Assembly: GCA_964591605.1 (NCBI GenBank)
Contig: CAZQEN010000122.1
Span: 1-19,503 of the forward strand
Direction: 5' to 3'
Length of the DNA: 19,503 bases
DNA from: CAYLLT01 sp964591605
GTDB lineage: Bacteria; Planctomycetota; Phycisphaerae; UBA1845; PWPN01
Shown here: piece by piece, positions 10,701-15,847 of the stretch
Numbering within the stretch: the stretch's first letter is position 1
Layout: each line of letters starts with the position of its first letter
Program-made: the position numbers and the translations under genes
Notes under the pieces: generated by a model
What the model was told of the DNA's origin: nothing
What the model saw: only the letters and a program-made list of their open reading frames with translations
The model's database searches: none

Positions 10701-11369
10701 CCAGAACGGCACACCCTGATGCCAGCGGGTGCGCAGCAACGGTCCTCTTCGCACCGGACCCGTCAGCAGGGGGAGCGTCGATGGACCGCCCGGAAGGGGA
10801 CCTCCTGTGTCCTCCGCTTCGATCCGAAGCCAGGCCGTAGCCACGGCCAGGGCATCTTCCGTCAAGAGCCCATCGGGCGAGTCCGGCGGGCGTGCGGCCT
10901 GGCCGCCCGGAGTGAAGGCGTCTCGCCCGGCGGGAACCGACTCATCGGCCGCCCCCGCGGTGGCTGCCGATTCCCGCGCCTCCATCTCCTCCAGCCGTTT
11001 TCCGAACCCCTCCCACAGGAGCCCGGCCAGCGGTGTGGCCTGCAGGTCAAGATCATTGACATTCGAGGAGAACAGAATCGGCCCGATGCGGTCATCGGCC
11101 GCCACCACCACGCACCCGCCGCCCGGCAGCCGGACGTGGTATCCCACGAGCCGGCCATCCGCATCCGCCAGGGCCTTTGGCTCCGCAGAGGCCCCCGGCC
11201 GCAAGAGACCGCCGGCGGCCGTCGCTGGCGATGCGTCGAGCCCTCGGACGCGGGCCTCCCGCGAGGCCCAACCGCGGGCCACCCGCCGCGCCCGCTCCGG
11301 GGTGACGGGCGCAGCGCCCACCTCAGCCGCCGCCAGCGCAGCCACCAATACCCATCCCAACCGGTGCAT
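4743..11369 (-). CDS. Giant secreted C10 (streptopain-like) peptidase with beta-helix, TSP3 calcium-repeat, propeller and dockerin-like modules
   Basis: This gene encodes ~2208 residues. It has a signal peptide (MHRLGWVLVAALAAAEVGA) and a streptopain-type propeptide (~25-130). A C10 peptidase domain (~215-390) follows, with the nucleophile in CLVGCVATAMGQ (second Cys, residue 239) and the His in GPHVAVADGYNDDG (His375), then 'LNMGFGGANDGWY'. Next come beta-helix 1 (~436-745, starting 'GLSGEYATIQAAINAA'), thrombospondin type 3 / DCDGNGV repeats (~778-880), beta-helix 2 (~887-1225, with 'VYGGFSGHE'), DCNRNGVPDAC repeats (~1267-1300), an NHL-like propeller (~1300-1570), more TSP3 repeats (~1574-1675) and beta-helix 3 (~1675-2070, with 'IYGGFAGGE'). 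The end has DCNGNG repeats and two dockerin-like loops (~2140-2200). The second ATG was chosen because GGAG lies 6 bases before it; an ATG two codons upstream abuts the GGAG. The frame is open to 11888, but that part translates palindromic repeats. The likely role is an extracellular or surface calcium-stabilised adhesin/protease. The substrate is unknown. Confidence 0.9.
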   Translation of the reverse strand: MHRLGWVLVAALAAAEVGAAPVTPERARRVARGWASREARVRGLDASPATAAGGLLRPGASAEPKALADADGRLVGYHVRLPGGGCVVVAADDRIGPILFSSNVNDLDLQATPLAGLLWEGFGKRLEEMEARESAATAGAADESVPAGRDAFTPGGQAARPPDSPDGLLTEDALAVATAWLRIEAEDTGGPLPGGPSTLPLLTGPVRRGPLLRTRWHQGVPFWNQCPRYYDGRQCLVGCVATAMGQLLRFWQGPLHGTGARCYTWFNGRENVELCADYASGLYDWRYIPEEASQIEREETAELSYHCGVAVSMTYGPLESVSAGDRVGPALEAYFGFAPGGVAAFRRQQSDELWYQQIREQIVVGWPVIFALGPHVAVADGYNDDGRLIHLNMGFGGANDGWYQLAAPPFGWMNSAVGLHARPASYGGSPRTRVVMPDGLSGEYATIQAAINAAGDGDQIVLQPGVYTGWGNRDLDLWGKAITVRSVNPADPAVVASTVIDCQGSPAQPHRAFVLHSGETRSSVIAGLTITGALSGDGVYERELVPGAGAAGGAVLCVDASPSIVNCVLRRNVSGADGGAVASLGAGGPMLVNCVLSGNAATGRGGAVYAAAGSAELSHCVIAGNTAVSGGGAFASDASALRLTGCILWDNAHQGAAGEAAQITLASGVPEVNQCAVQGWTGQWGGSGNVVESPAGPFIDGDGADNTWGTGDDNPRLRRGSVCINAAEAAALPEDAADLDVDGDRVEPLPRDLDGNPRVFVAAGRPDIGPYEYGSFQDCDGNGVADAQQPDADADTRIDACDNCPAAANPDQKDTDHDGLGDVCDDDDDNDGVADAADGCPVFADADQPDADGDGRGDACDNCPAVANDDQRDTDGDGVGDACEPAILFVNAAAAGRNDGTSWADALRSLDEALLQAAGSGGRTREIWVARGTYTPGTAQGVPGIPNSAALRLVDALEVYGGFSGHETAREQRNPDPLTNGTVLSGDMLGNDVADAPRWDLSQQDNAVAVVDAGQTRGSVLDGFTITAGNSNHIGGGLIVRGGDVTVRRCRFIRNRAVRGGAVLIQGGTPVFSRCLFARNLADESGGAIFAPAGETLVENCIFAGNSASSGGAVSLSNAGVLDLRLSTLYANRAANEGEALFTSGTLRASSCIFWGESREGDLTARGQIRNTLPTSPSIHDCCVQSWSGTIEGDNLLKVHPWLVNPAGPDGVFGTGDDDYRLQPASPCIDAGDPAFVPQPGETDMAGEPRLQFCRVDMGAHESPLLRDCDGSGVADSCELAGGQGADCNRNGVPDACEVILQTRAVVSDARSGRVLLFDAAGVFDRFLEVGSPFQPGALAVDAARNIYAANAADHSIWRFSHRTGALQIRYADPALVDPSAMLLAGPSLYVASAGTNSVVEFDVPSGRFVRTVIAGGAGGLDGPSAFLFAPDNTLLVSSARTDQILAYDSATGEFDHVFAEGGDLDDPGAMLAMARSVLVASRGTDAVLEYAYDGTYLGPFIRPGSAGLSRPAGMSWGGGGILVCSQGSNRILAFDARDGAPIDRDRTRRGIQAEYTSGKRLQEPRAITFVSPNECNRNGIPDLCEIADGSSPDCNRNQVPDVCEGDSDGDGTANACDTDDDNDGILDDGDRSIVIGDHPCTGGATTSCDDNCLAIPNPDQADADGDGIGDVCDRPILVDGRAAGSNDGTTWANAFVDLQDALTAARERGGFVEIWVAQGTYRPDGGTLDRTATFQLPPGAAIYGGFAGGEAIRAQRRPLDRPTILTGDLKGDDAAPGGGTSDNSFHVVSIAGGDSSVTLDGFVITGGNADGPAANDDGGGLLVRDARPTIAQCRFESNRARRRGGAVFCGYYASLTLVSCGFTGNRAARGGGVAADRGSSPTLTNCMLAGNDARLTGGGLNAERGGNLTLLNCSFSGNTAREGGGVYVRDAAITVVNSILWGNRAGWATGAAAQINTAAGDDTVVSTCVQDDTPGDDIVYPGTGNSDADPLFLRMPDDGGDGWGVGGNDDFGNLRLRPNSPGIDAAVSGAIPLDSADLDGDGSRGELLPLDIERYVRFFKADPAEKETLADWGAYEYQPDCNGNGLLDTCEASCGPPDGVCDRAGCGTVADCNRDGVPDECQGDADGDGKPDVCEAVYGDLDADDDVDLTDYGLFQRCMGSLKTSPNDARCLRADLDFDGDVDSVDANLLARCIVGANRPVNPQCRP

Positions 11370-11520
11370 CCGCATCTCCGCGTGGGCCAGAGGCCAGGGG
11401 GACCCACCCCTTATTCTACCAGACCACGCCCAGGATCGGATGCCCCGCGCAGGCGGCGCGCGGGGGGGCTGGGCAGCTCTTCCGGGAATGATGGCCAAAG
11501 TGGTGGTGCGGCCGTCTCGG

Positions 11521-11610
11521 CTGCGCGTGCAGGCGAGACGCCTGCACCACAAACGGCGCAGGCGAGACGCCTGCAGCACAAACAGCGCAGGCGGGACGCC
11601 TGCACCACAA
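11521..11610. repeat. Three tandem 29-base palindromic repeats
   Basis: The palindrome GCAGGCG-AGA-CGCCTGC occurs at 11529-11545 and 11558-11574, and with GGA in the loop at 11587-11603. The period is exactly 29 bases. The 12-base linkers (accacaaacggc, agcacaaacagc, accacaagcggc) are nearly the same, so these are tandem repeats and not spacers. Read on the minus strand each unit is TGTGGTGCAGGCGTCTCGCCTGC-like, matching the plan of the units at 15653-15732. No gene is seen here; the open frame crossing it is repeat-derived. Confidence 0.85.
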
Positions 11611-11684
11611 GCGGCGGACGCGACGCGGAAAATGGCCAGGCCCGGCGCGGGGGTGTATCCAGACTTCAGAGGCAGACGGGTGGG

Positions 11685-11826
11685 TCCCGGCGCGCCGGGA
11701 CATCCGCCATCGCAGAGGCAGACCGCCCGTGGCCGGTGCACACGGGCAGCGAGTATCCCGGCGCGCCGGGACATCCGCCATCGCGGATGCAGATTGCCCG
11801 TGACCCGTTCGCACGGGCAGCGAGTG
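11685..11826. repeat. Tandem 71-base direct repeat with two hairpins per unit
   Basis: Two adjacent units, 11685-11755 and 11756-11826, have the same length. They are identical over the first 29 bases and differ at about nine of the remaining 42. Each unit starts with the perfect palindrome TCCCGGCGCGCCGGGA and carries a second stem, GCCCGTG...CACGGGC, with a 9-base loop that differs between the copies. A decayed fragment (cagaggcagac, ~11667-11677) precedes the first unit. The repeats lie in the non-coding spacer upstream of the giant gene. Confidence 0.85.
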
Positions 11827-11837
11827 CGCGGCCCATG

Positions 11838-11881
11838 CCACCCGAGAGCAGGGTGGTTCACCCTTTGAGAAGCAAAGGGTG
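11838..11881. other. Two adjacent stem-loops between the PEP-CTERM gene and the giant gene
   Basis: A 9-bp perfect stem CACCCTTTG/CAAAGGGTG with a 5-base loop lies at 11859-11881. A 6-bp stem CCACCC/GGGTGG lies next to it at 11838-11856. They follow the PEP-CTERM gene's stop (11931) on the minus strand and could end that transcript. No U-tract follows, so they may equally be members of the palindromic repeat population in this spacer. Confidence 0.5.
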
Positions 11882-11930
11882 GGGTCACGATGATGGGGAT
11901 ACGCCAGGCGCCCGAGACCGGTCGGCAGAT

Positions 11931-12641
11931 TCACGCGCCCACGGCGTCGCGCGCTCTCCACCTCCGTTGACCTCTGCCCGCAAGCGCCGCGGCGGCCAGA
12001 CCCATGACGCCCGCGCAGCCCGGTTCCGGCACCGGCGTCGCATTCCAGGTCCACGTGACCTGGGCACTGCCGTAAGCGGTCAACGGAACTCCCGTGGCCG
12101 CGTCGCCGATGTAGACGCGGTACGTGGCGGAGTACTGATTCTCCGCGGGGTTCAGGACCGCGTACACGTTGTGCTGCATCGCGCCGCTCCACTGCCACCG
12201 GCTGCCGTCGGCCGTGAAGACGGGCTCGTAGAGAGACGAGGCCGGCGGCCGCAGGTAGCACTCGAGGCCGGCGTCATGATGCACTCGTTCGATCCAGATC
12301 CCGGTTCCGCCGGGCAGCGTGATGAAGCCGCCGGGGTTCCACGCGTACTGGAAGTTGTAGGCCTTGTTCTGCAGCACCGCCCACGGCTGGGCCGGGTCAA
12401 ACTCGTCCGGCGGGGTCAGCGGCCGCAGCAGCGGCGTCTCGACCGTTTCGTCGACGTGCACCGTGATGCTCGCACCGTCGAACATCACATCGGCGTGCTT
12501 CATCGGCGCCGACCCCATGCCGACCTGCCCGCCGCCGATCTGCGGCGTCACATAGGCGGCCGGCGAGGTCGCGGCCGACAAGCCGAGATACAGCACAAAC
12601 CCCAGGCAACCCCAACGAAGAGAAACCGTTCTGTCGATCAT
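11931..12641 (-). CDS. PEP-CTERM sorting-domain secreted protein
   Basis: This gene encodes 236 residues. It has a signal peptide (MIDRTVSLRWGCLGFVLYLGLSAATSPAA), a soluble middle region with no recognised fold, and a C-terminal PEP-CTERM tail: VPEP, a hydrophobic alanine-rich stretch (GVMGLAAAALAG), then an arginine cluster (RGQRRWRAR). In this family the tail directs processing by an exosortase and display at the cell surface or in the matrix; no exosortase gene is in the window. The start has GGAAGGAG 8 bases upstream of the ATG. The open frame continues further 5', but it would overlap the pseudopilin gene in another frame, so the longer form is rejected. The gap to the pseudopilin stop is 40 bases on the same strand, suggesting one transcript. 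Confidence 0.88.
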   Translation of the reverse strand: MIDRTVSLRWGCLGFVLYLGLSAATSPAAYVTPQIGGGQVGMGSAPMKHADVMFDGASITVHVDETVETPLLRPLTPPDEFDPAQPWAVLQNKAYNFQYAWNPGGFITLPGGTGIWIERVHHDAGLECYLRPPASSLYEPVFTADGSRWQWSGAMQHNVYAVLNPAENQYSATYRVYIGDAATGVPLTAYGSAQVTWTWNATPVPEPGCAGVMGLAAAALAGRGQRRWRARDAVGA

Positions 12642-12681
12642 TCTCTCTCTCCTTCCCGACCTGTGCCGGGCCGACCGCCGA

Positions 12682-13362
12682 CTACTTCGTCCGCCCCGGC
12701 CTCCAGAGGTCGAGGCGGGCCTGGCGGTCAAATGTCGTCTTGAACTCTCTGAGCTCGGCGTGCCCGTCGAGAAACACATAATTGCTCCTCGTCCCGTGCC
12801 GCTTCGCATCCACCTCGGGAGCTCCCCCGAGGTACCAGAAATGGGCCATGATGTGATCCACCATCGCCCCGCTGCCCAGTTCTCCGTAGAGCACCACGGA
12901 TCCAGGCCGGCGCACGCTCCCCGTCGTGGTGTAGGTCGGGCCGACGGCCACGCCGTCGATCTCGCCCGTTTCGCCGGGCGTGAGCTCGAACCACACGTTC
13001 TTGCCGTAGCTCCAGGCCTTGCGCCGCTCATCTTCCGGGCAGCGGTACAGCCCGTTGAACAGCGCGTCCCAGGCCGGGCCGGGGCCGGTGTACGTGCGGC
13101 CGCCCAGCAGCGGCATGAGGGCATAGCCCCACGGCATGACCCGATGGGCCAGTGCCGAGTGGGTGCTTCGAGGAAGCTGATCGCGGTTGGCATGCGCGTA
13201 CAGGAGGGTCGCGATCCCGATCTGCCGCATCTGGCTCGCGCAGCCGGCCGCTCTCGCCGATCGCCGCGCGCCCGCCAGTGCGGGCAGCAGGATCCCCAGC
13301 AGAATCGCAATCACGCCAACGGCCACCAGCACCTCGATGAGCGTGAAACCTCTTCGAGGCAT
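12682..13362 (-). CDS. Type II secretion pseudopilin-like protein, H-X9-DG type (DUF1559 family)
   Basis: This gene encodes 226 residues. The N-terminus MPRRG-FTLIEVLVAVGVIAIL is a classic prepilin signal: cleavage after Gly5, Phe at +1, Glu at +5, then one membrane helix. A charged segment follows (ARRSARAAGCASQMRQIG). Near the C-terminus RHGTRSNYVFLDGHAE contains His189 followed by nine residues and Asp199-Gly200, the H-X9-DG motif of the planctomycete/lentisphaeral pseudopilin family. These proteins are made in large numbers in such genomes and their individual roles are unknown. The start has CAGGAG 5 bases before the ATG. It lies just upstream of, and probably in one transcript with, the PEP-CTERM gene. 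Confidence 0.93.
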   Translation of the reverse strand: MPRRGFTLIEVLVAVGVIAILLGILLPALAGARRSARAAGCASQMRQIGIATLLYAHANRDQLPRSTHSALAHRVMPWGYALMPLLGGRTYTGPGPAWDALFNGLYRCPEDERRKAWSYGKNVWFELTPGETGEIDGVAVGPTYTTTGSVRRPGSVVLYGELGSGAMVDHIMAHFWYLGGAPEVDAKRHGTRSNYVFLDGHAELREFKTTFDRQARLDLWRPGRTK

Positions 13363-13465
13363 TCGTTCTCCTGATACGGGAGAAGGTGGACCCTGATCTG
13401 TGTGCGCGTGTGAGAACGTCGATCCGGGCCGCGTCCATGAAGGGGCAGCCTGCGATCACGCCCAC

Positions 13466-13492
13466 GAGCCCGCTCCCGGACGGTCGGGGCTC
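13466..13492. repeat. Short GC-rich inverted repeat
   Basis: GAGCCC (13466-13471) pairs with GGGCTC (13487-13492), and an alternative inner pairing CCCG/CGGG lies around 'gacggt'. It falls in the ~175-base gap between the pseudopilin and the Cys-rich gene. I have the impression that this 'cggacggtcgggg' element is dispersed in planctomycete genomes, but only one copy is visible here. It may also act as a terminator for the Cys-rich gene, although no U-tract follows. Confidence 0.4.
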
Positions 13493-13537
13493 CGGCGGCT
13501 TGACCGCTTCTCGCACATGCTCCAGGTGGATGGGGAG

Positions 13538-14053
13538 TCAGACCGCCCGCGGAGGCGGCGGGTCAGGGGGCAGGAAGGTTTGATCCGTCAGGACGGGGAC
13601 CGCCAGATCGACCGGGGCCCGGCGGACCGGCCGCTCGAAGACAAACCGCGGAGGCGGCAGATGGCAGCAGAACGCCGTGAGTACCCAGAACATGCTCCGA
13701 CCCGCGCACTCGGCCGAGCGGATCACGAGGCGGCCGCTCGGGGCACCACACTCGCGCGCCGGCGCGCGGGTATCGGTCTCTTTCGAGTCCTCTTCGGACG
13801 TGCTGCAGCAGGAGCCGCCGGCCGGTTTGCCAACGGGAGGGGCCGATTTGGGGTAGCAGCAGCAATGCGTGCGGCACATGGCCGCATCCACGCAACCGCA
13901 GTGGTGATCCCGGCAGGGAAACCACTCGCCCGCCTCGTCCGGCGCGGCGCTGCCGACCGCCGGCACCCGCCAGAACGGCGTGAGGCCGGTCGATGCGAAC
14001 AACAGTGCACCACCCAGCAGGAAAACGCAGAATCGATCGAGCGGCCGGCCCAT
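13538..14053 (-). CDS. Cysteine-rich membrane-associated protein of unknown function
   Basis: This gene encodes 171 residues. The N-terminal hydrophobic segment RFCVFLLGGALLFAS could be a signal anchor. It is followed by the dense cysteine cluster C-x4-C-x-C-x5-C-x3-CCC (from 'PCRDHHCGC' to 'HCCCYPK'), then 'GGSCCS', 'ECGAPSG', 'SAECAG' and a second hydrophobic stretch 'MFWVLTAFCCHLPPP'. The C-terminus is proline-rich (FLPPDPPPPRAV). The 'HxCGC..xxMCxxxCCC' arrangement recurs in planctomycete hypothetical proteins; metal binding is a fair inference but not shown. There is no clear ribosome-binding site before the ATG, so the start is less certain than for its neighbours. It is a lone minus-strand gene between the pseudopilin pair and the rhamnose isomerase. 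Confidence 0.7.
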   Translation of the reverse strand: MGRPLDRFCVFLLGGALLFASTGLTPFWRVPAVGSAAPDEAGEWFPCRDHHCGCVDAAMCRTHCCCYPKSAPPVGKPAGGSCCSTSEEDSKETDTRAPARECGAPSGRLVIRSAECAGRSMFWVLTAFCCHLPPPRFVFERPVRRAPVDLAVPVLTDQTFLPPDPPPPRAV

Positions 14054-14400
14054 CGGGATGCTTTTTCAGGTCTGCAACACCTGACCGTCACGTGCGGCAA
14101 GGGTCGTCCCCCGCCGGCTCCCCCCACCTGATGCCCAGAGTGGCCCTTCTAACAAGACGCGCGGGGACAGTCAAATCCCGTTCTGGCTGATTGGCGAGCA
14201 GGGTGTGGCAATGAGTTCGAGAGCGCGGTTGCAGGTCCGGCCTGTTCGTCACGGCGAATCTCACCTTCGGCGGACCGGGCCGGACCTGTGATGGAGGAAG
14301 GTCCCGCCCAGCCGAGGTCGTCGCTGCGGCGACCAGACGGGGCCCGCTCGTGGACGCCTGAAAGAGTGGCCAGACCCACAGAGTGCTGACCGCTCTGGAT
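14054..14400. other. Intergenic gap downstream of the rhamnose isomerase gene
   Basis: No gene is supported in these ~347 bases; the open frames crossing them are extensions of antisense shadows. A candidate minus-strand promoter lies at 14146-14174. A 5-bp inverted repeat CAGGT/ACCTG (14067-14083) precedes the Cys-rich gene's start. I see no convincing terminator for the isomerase gene. Confidence 0.5.
14146..14174 (-). promoter_or_regulatory. Possible sigma70-type promoter for the Cys-rich gene
   Basis: On the minus strand TTGACT (14174-14169) and TAGAAG (14151-14146) are separated by 17 bases. The -35 matches consensus at five of six bases and the -10 at four of six. A transcript would begin about 90 bases before the ATG at 14053. 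The match is by eye only and may be chance. Confidence 0.3.
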
Positions 14401-15633
14401 TCACGCGTAGCTCGCCTCTTTGGCCGCGCCGTGCTTTTCGGTGCGTTCCCTGGCCACGCGGGCTTCGTAGCCGCTGGCGCGGTGGGCGGCCAGGGCGTCG
14501 GGCTCCAGGCCCATTTCCTGCCGGACGTAGCCGATGAGCGGACGGGTGTCGGTGAAGAATGCGCGGCGCAGGACCTCTTCGGCGCCGACGATGTCCTCTT
14601 TCGCCTGGGCATCGCGGAGTTTCGCCCGGTCGACGAGCAGCGCCTTGGCGAACAGCTCGTGGATCGTCGTTACCGTCTGGATCATGGCCTCGATCTTGGG
14701 TTTGAGGTTGTGCGACTGGTCGACCATGTAGGCGATCTTGAGCTCGCTCCCGCGCTCGGCCTCGACGGCGACGATCTCGTTGAAGATGCGGAAGACCTGA
14801 TACGGGTCGATACTGCCGGTGGTCAGGTCGTCGTCGGCATAGCGGCGGTCGTTGAAGTGGAAACCCCCCAGCATGTTCTCGTCAATCAGCCACGCGACAA
14901 TCTGCTCGATGTTCTGGGCCTGGTAGTGGTGCCCGGTGTCCACCAGAACTTTGGCCTGCGGCCCGGCCGCCTTCGCCAGCAGCAGGGCCATGCCCCAGTC
15001 GGCGATGTCGGTGTGATAGAACGCCGGCTCGAACGGCTTGTACTCGACGAGCATGGTCATCCAGGGGGGCATGGCCTTGTGCACTTCCTTCAGGCCGTCG
15101 ATGAACCGGTGCTTGCGGGCCCGGATGTCGTCCTGGCCGGGGTAATTCGTGCCGTCGGCGAACCAGAGCGAGAGGTACTCGCTGCGCGTCTGCTTGCCGA
15201 TCTCGACCGAGTCGAGGCAGTGGCCGATCGCCTTGCGGCGCGTCTCAGGGTTGCGGTTGGCGAAGCTGCCGTACTTGTACATCTGCGACTGGAAGACATT
15301 CGGGTTGATCGAGCCGATCTGGACGCCTTTGCCCTGCGCGTATTTGACGAGCGCCGGGTCGAAGCCGCTCGGGAAATCCCACAGCACGTGCACCGCCACC
15401 GTCGGGCAGATGCCCGTGAGCTTATGGACCTGCGCGGCGTCATCGAGCTTTTCGTGGATCGTCCGCGCGGCGGCCGCCTGCACGAACTTGCCGAACCGCG
15501 TGCCGGTGTCGGCGTATCCCCACGACGGCGTCTCCACCGCCAGGCCCTTGAGGCGCGCAATCACCGTCGCCGGCTCCTGCCCCGTCTTGGCAATCGTATC
15601 CAGGATCTCCACCGCCAGCTTCTCAACTGCCAT
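14401..15633 (-). CDS. rhaI: L-rhamnose isomerase (RhaI, Pseudomonas stutzeri type)
   Basis: This gene encodes 410 residues of a TIM-barrel sugar isomerase that converts L-rhamnose to L-rhamnulose in the cytoplasm, the first step of rhamnose catabolism; relatives also act on other rare sugars. The metal and catalytic residues known for the P. stutzeri enzyme line up with a constant offset of 22: Glu197 (LVEYKPFEP), Asp232 and His235 (VDTGHH), His259 (GGFHFND), Asp267 and Asp269 (YADDD) and Asp305 (MVDQSH). 'PSWGYADTGTRFGKF' near the N-terminus is also typical. The length is near the family norm. GGGAG lies 9 bases before the ATG. It is divergent from the ATPase gene across a ~214-base spacer with hairpin repeats. 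No kinase or aldolase of the pathway is in the window. Confidence 0.95.
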   Translation of the reverse strand: MAVEKLAVEILDTIAKTGQEPATVIARLKGLAVETPSWGYADTGTRFGKFVQAAAARTIHEKLDDAAQVHKLTGICPTVAVHVLWDFPSGFDPALVKYAQGKGVQIGSINPNVFQSQMYKYGSFANRNPETRRKAIGHCLDSVEIGKQTRSEYLSLWFADGTNYPGQDDIRARKHRFIDGLKEVHKAMPPWMTMLVEYKPFEPAFYHTDIADWGMALLLAKAAGPQAKVLVDTGHHYQAQNIEQIVAWLIDENMLGGFHFNDRRYADDDLTTGSIDPYQVFRIFNEIVAVEAERGSELKIAYMVDQSHNLKPKIEAMIQTVTTIHELFAKALLVDRAKLRDAQAKEDIVGAEEVLRRAFFTDTRPLIGYVRQEMGLEPDALAAHRASGYEARVARERTEKHGAAKEASYA

Positions 15634-15652
15634 GATGCATCGCTCCCGTTCC

Positions 15653-15732
15653 GTGTGGGACCGGCACCCTGCCGGTCAATTCATGTGGCACGGGCATCCT
15701 GCCCGTGGGTGTGGCACCGGCGTCTCGCCGGC
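15653..15732. repeat. Three hairpin repeats of the TGTGG-stem family
   Basis: Three units share the plan GTG(T)GG(C)A-stem-5-base loop-stem, but the stem bases differ and co-vary: ACCGGC/GCCGGT (15660-15676), CACGGGC/GCCCGTG (15689-15707) and ACCGGC/GCCGGC (15716-15732, with one unpaired end). Starts are spaced 29 and 27 bases. The loops are accct, atcct and gtctc. The same plan on the other strand is found at 11521-11610. The cluster occupies the divergent spacer between the isomerase and ATPase genes. Confidence 0.75.
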
Positions 15733-15783
15733 TCTCGCGCAAATCGCATCATCAGAGCGCAAGGGGGGGGTGTCAAGCCGTCA

Positions 15784-15813
15784 TGGACTTCGAGTCACCT
15801 CCGGCTGTATGAT
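15784..15813 (+). promoter_or_regulatory. Possible promoter of the ATPase/TOPRIM unit
   Basis: TGGACT (15784-15789) and TATGAT (15808-15813) are 18 bases apart. The -10 matches at five of six bases and the -35 at four of six. The ATPase start at 15848 would lie about 28 bases after the transcription start. This is a by-eye match only. Confidence 0.35.
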
Positions 15814-15847
15814 GTTTGCCAAGAGGCAGTCGGCAAGGAACGCGAGG

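Noticed and set aside
11521..11610. CRISPR array
   Set aside because: There are only three units with a 29-base period, the 12-base linkers are nearly identical instead of unique spacers, and no cas gene is present.
11370..11888. N-terminal extension of the giant gene up to 11888
   Set aside because: The extra 173 codons translate the palindromic repeats ('GAGVPPALF', 'VQASRLR'-type peptides). A proper ribosome-binding site and signal peptide occur at 11369.
8271..12743. A 1490-codon open frame on the plus strand
   Set aside because: It is antisense to the giant gene and most of the PEP-CTERM gene and crosses the palindromic spacer. Its translation is Arg/Ala/Gly/Pro-rich without any domain, while the minus strand shows clear families. 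It is a by-product of GC-rich codon bias.
15149..15847. Upstream extension of the ATPase open frame into the isomerase gene
   Set aside because: It is antisense to the rhamnose isomerase and the hairpin repeats. The family N-terminus begins at 15848 with a suitable ribosome-binding site.
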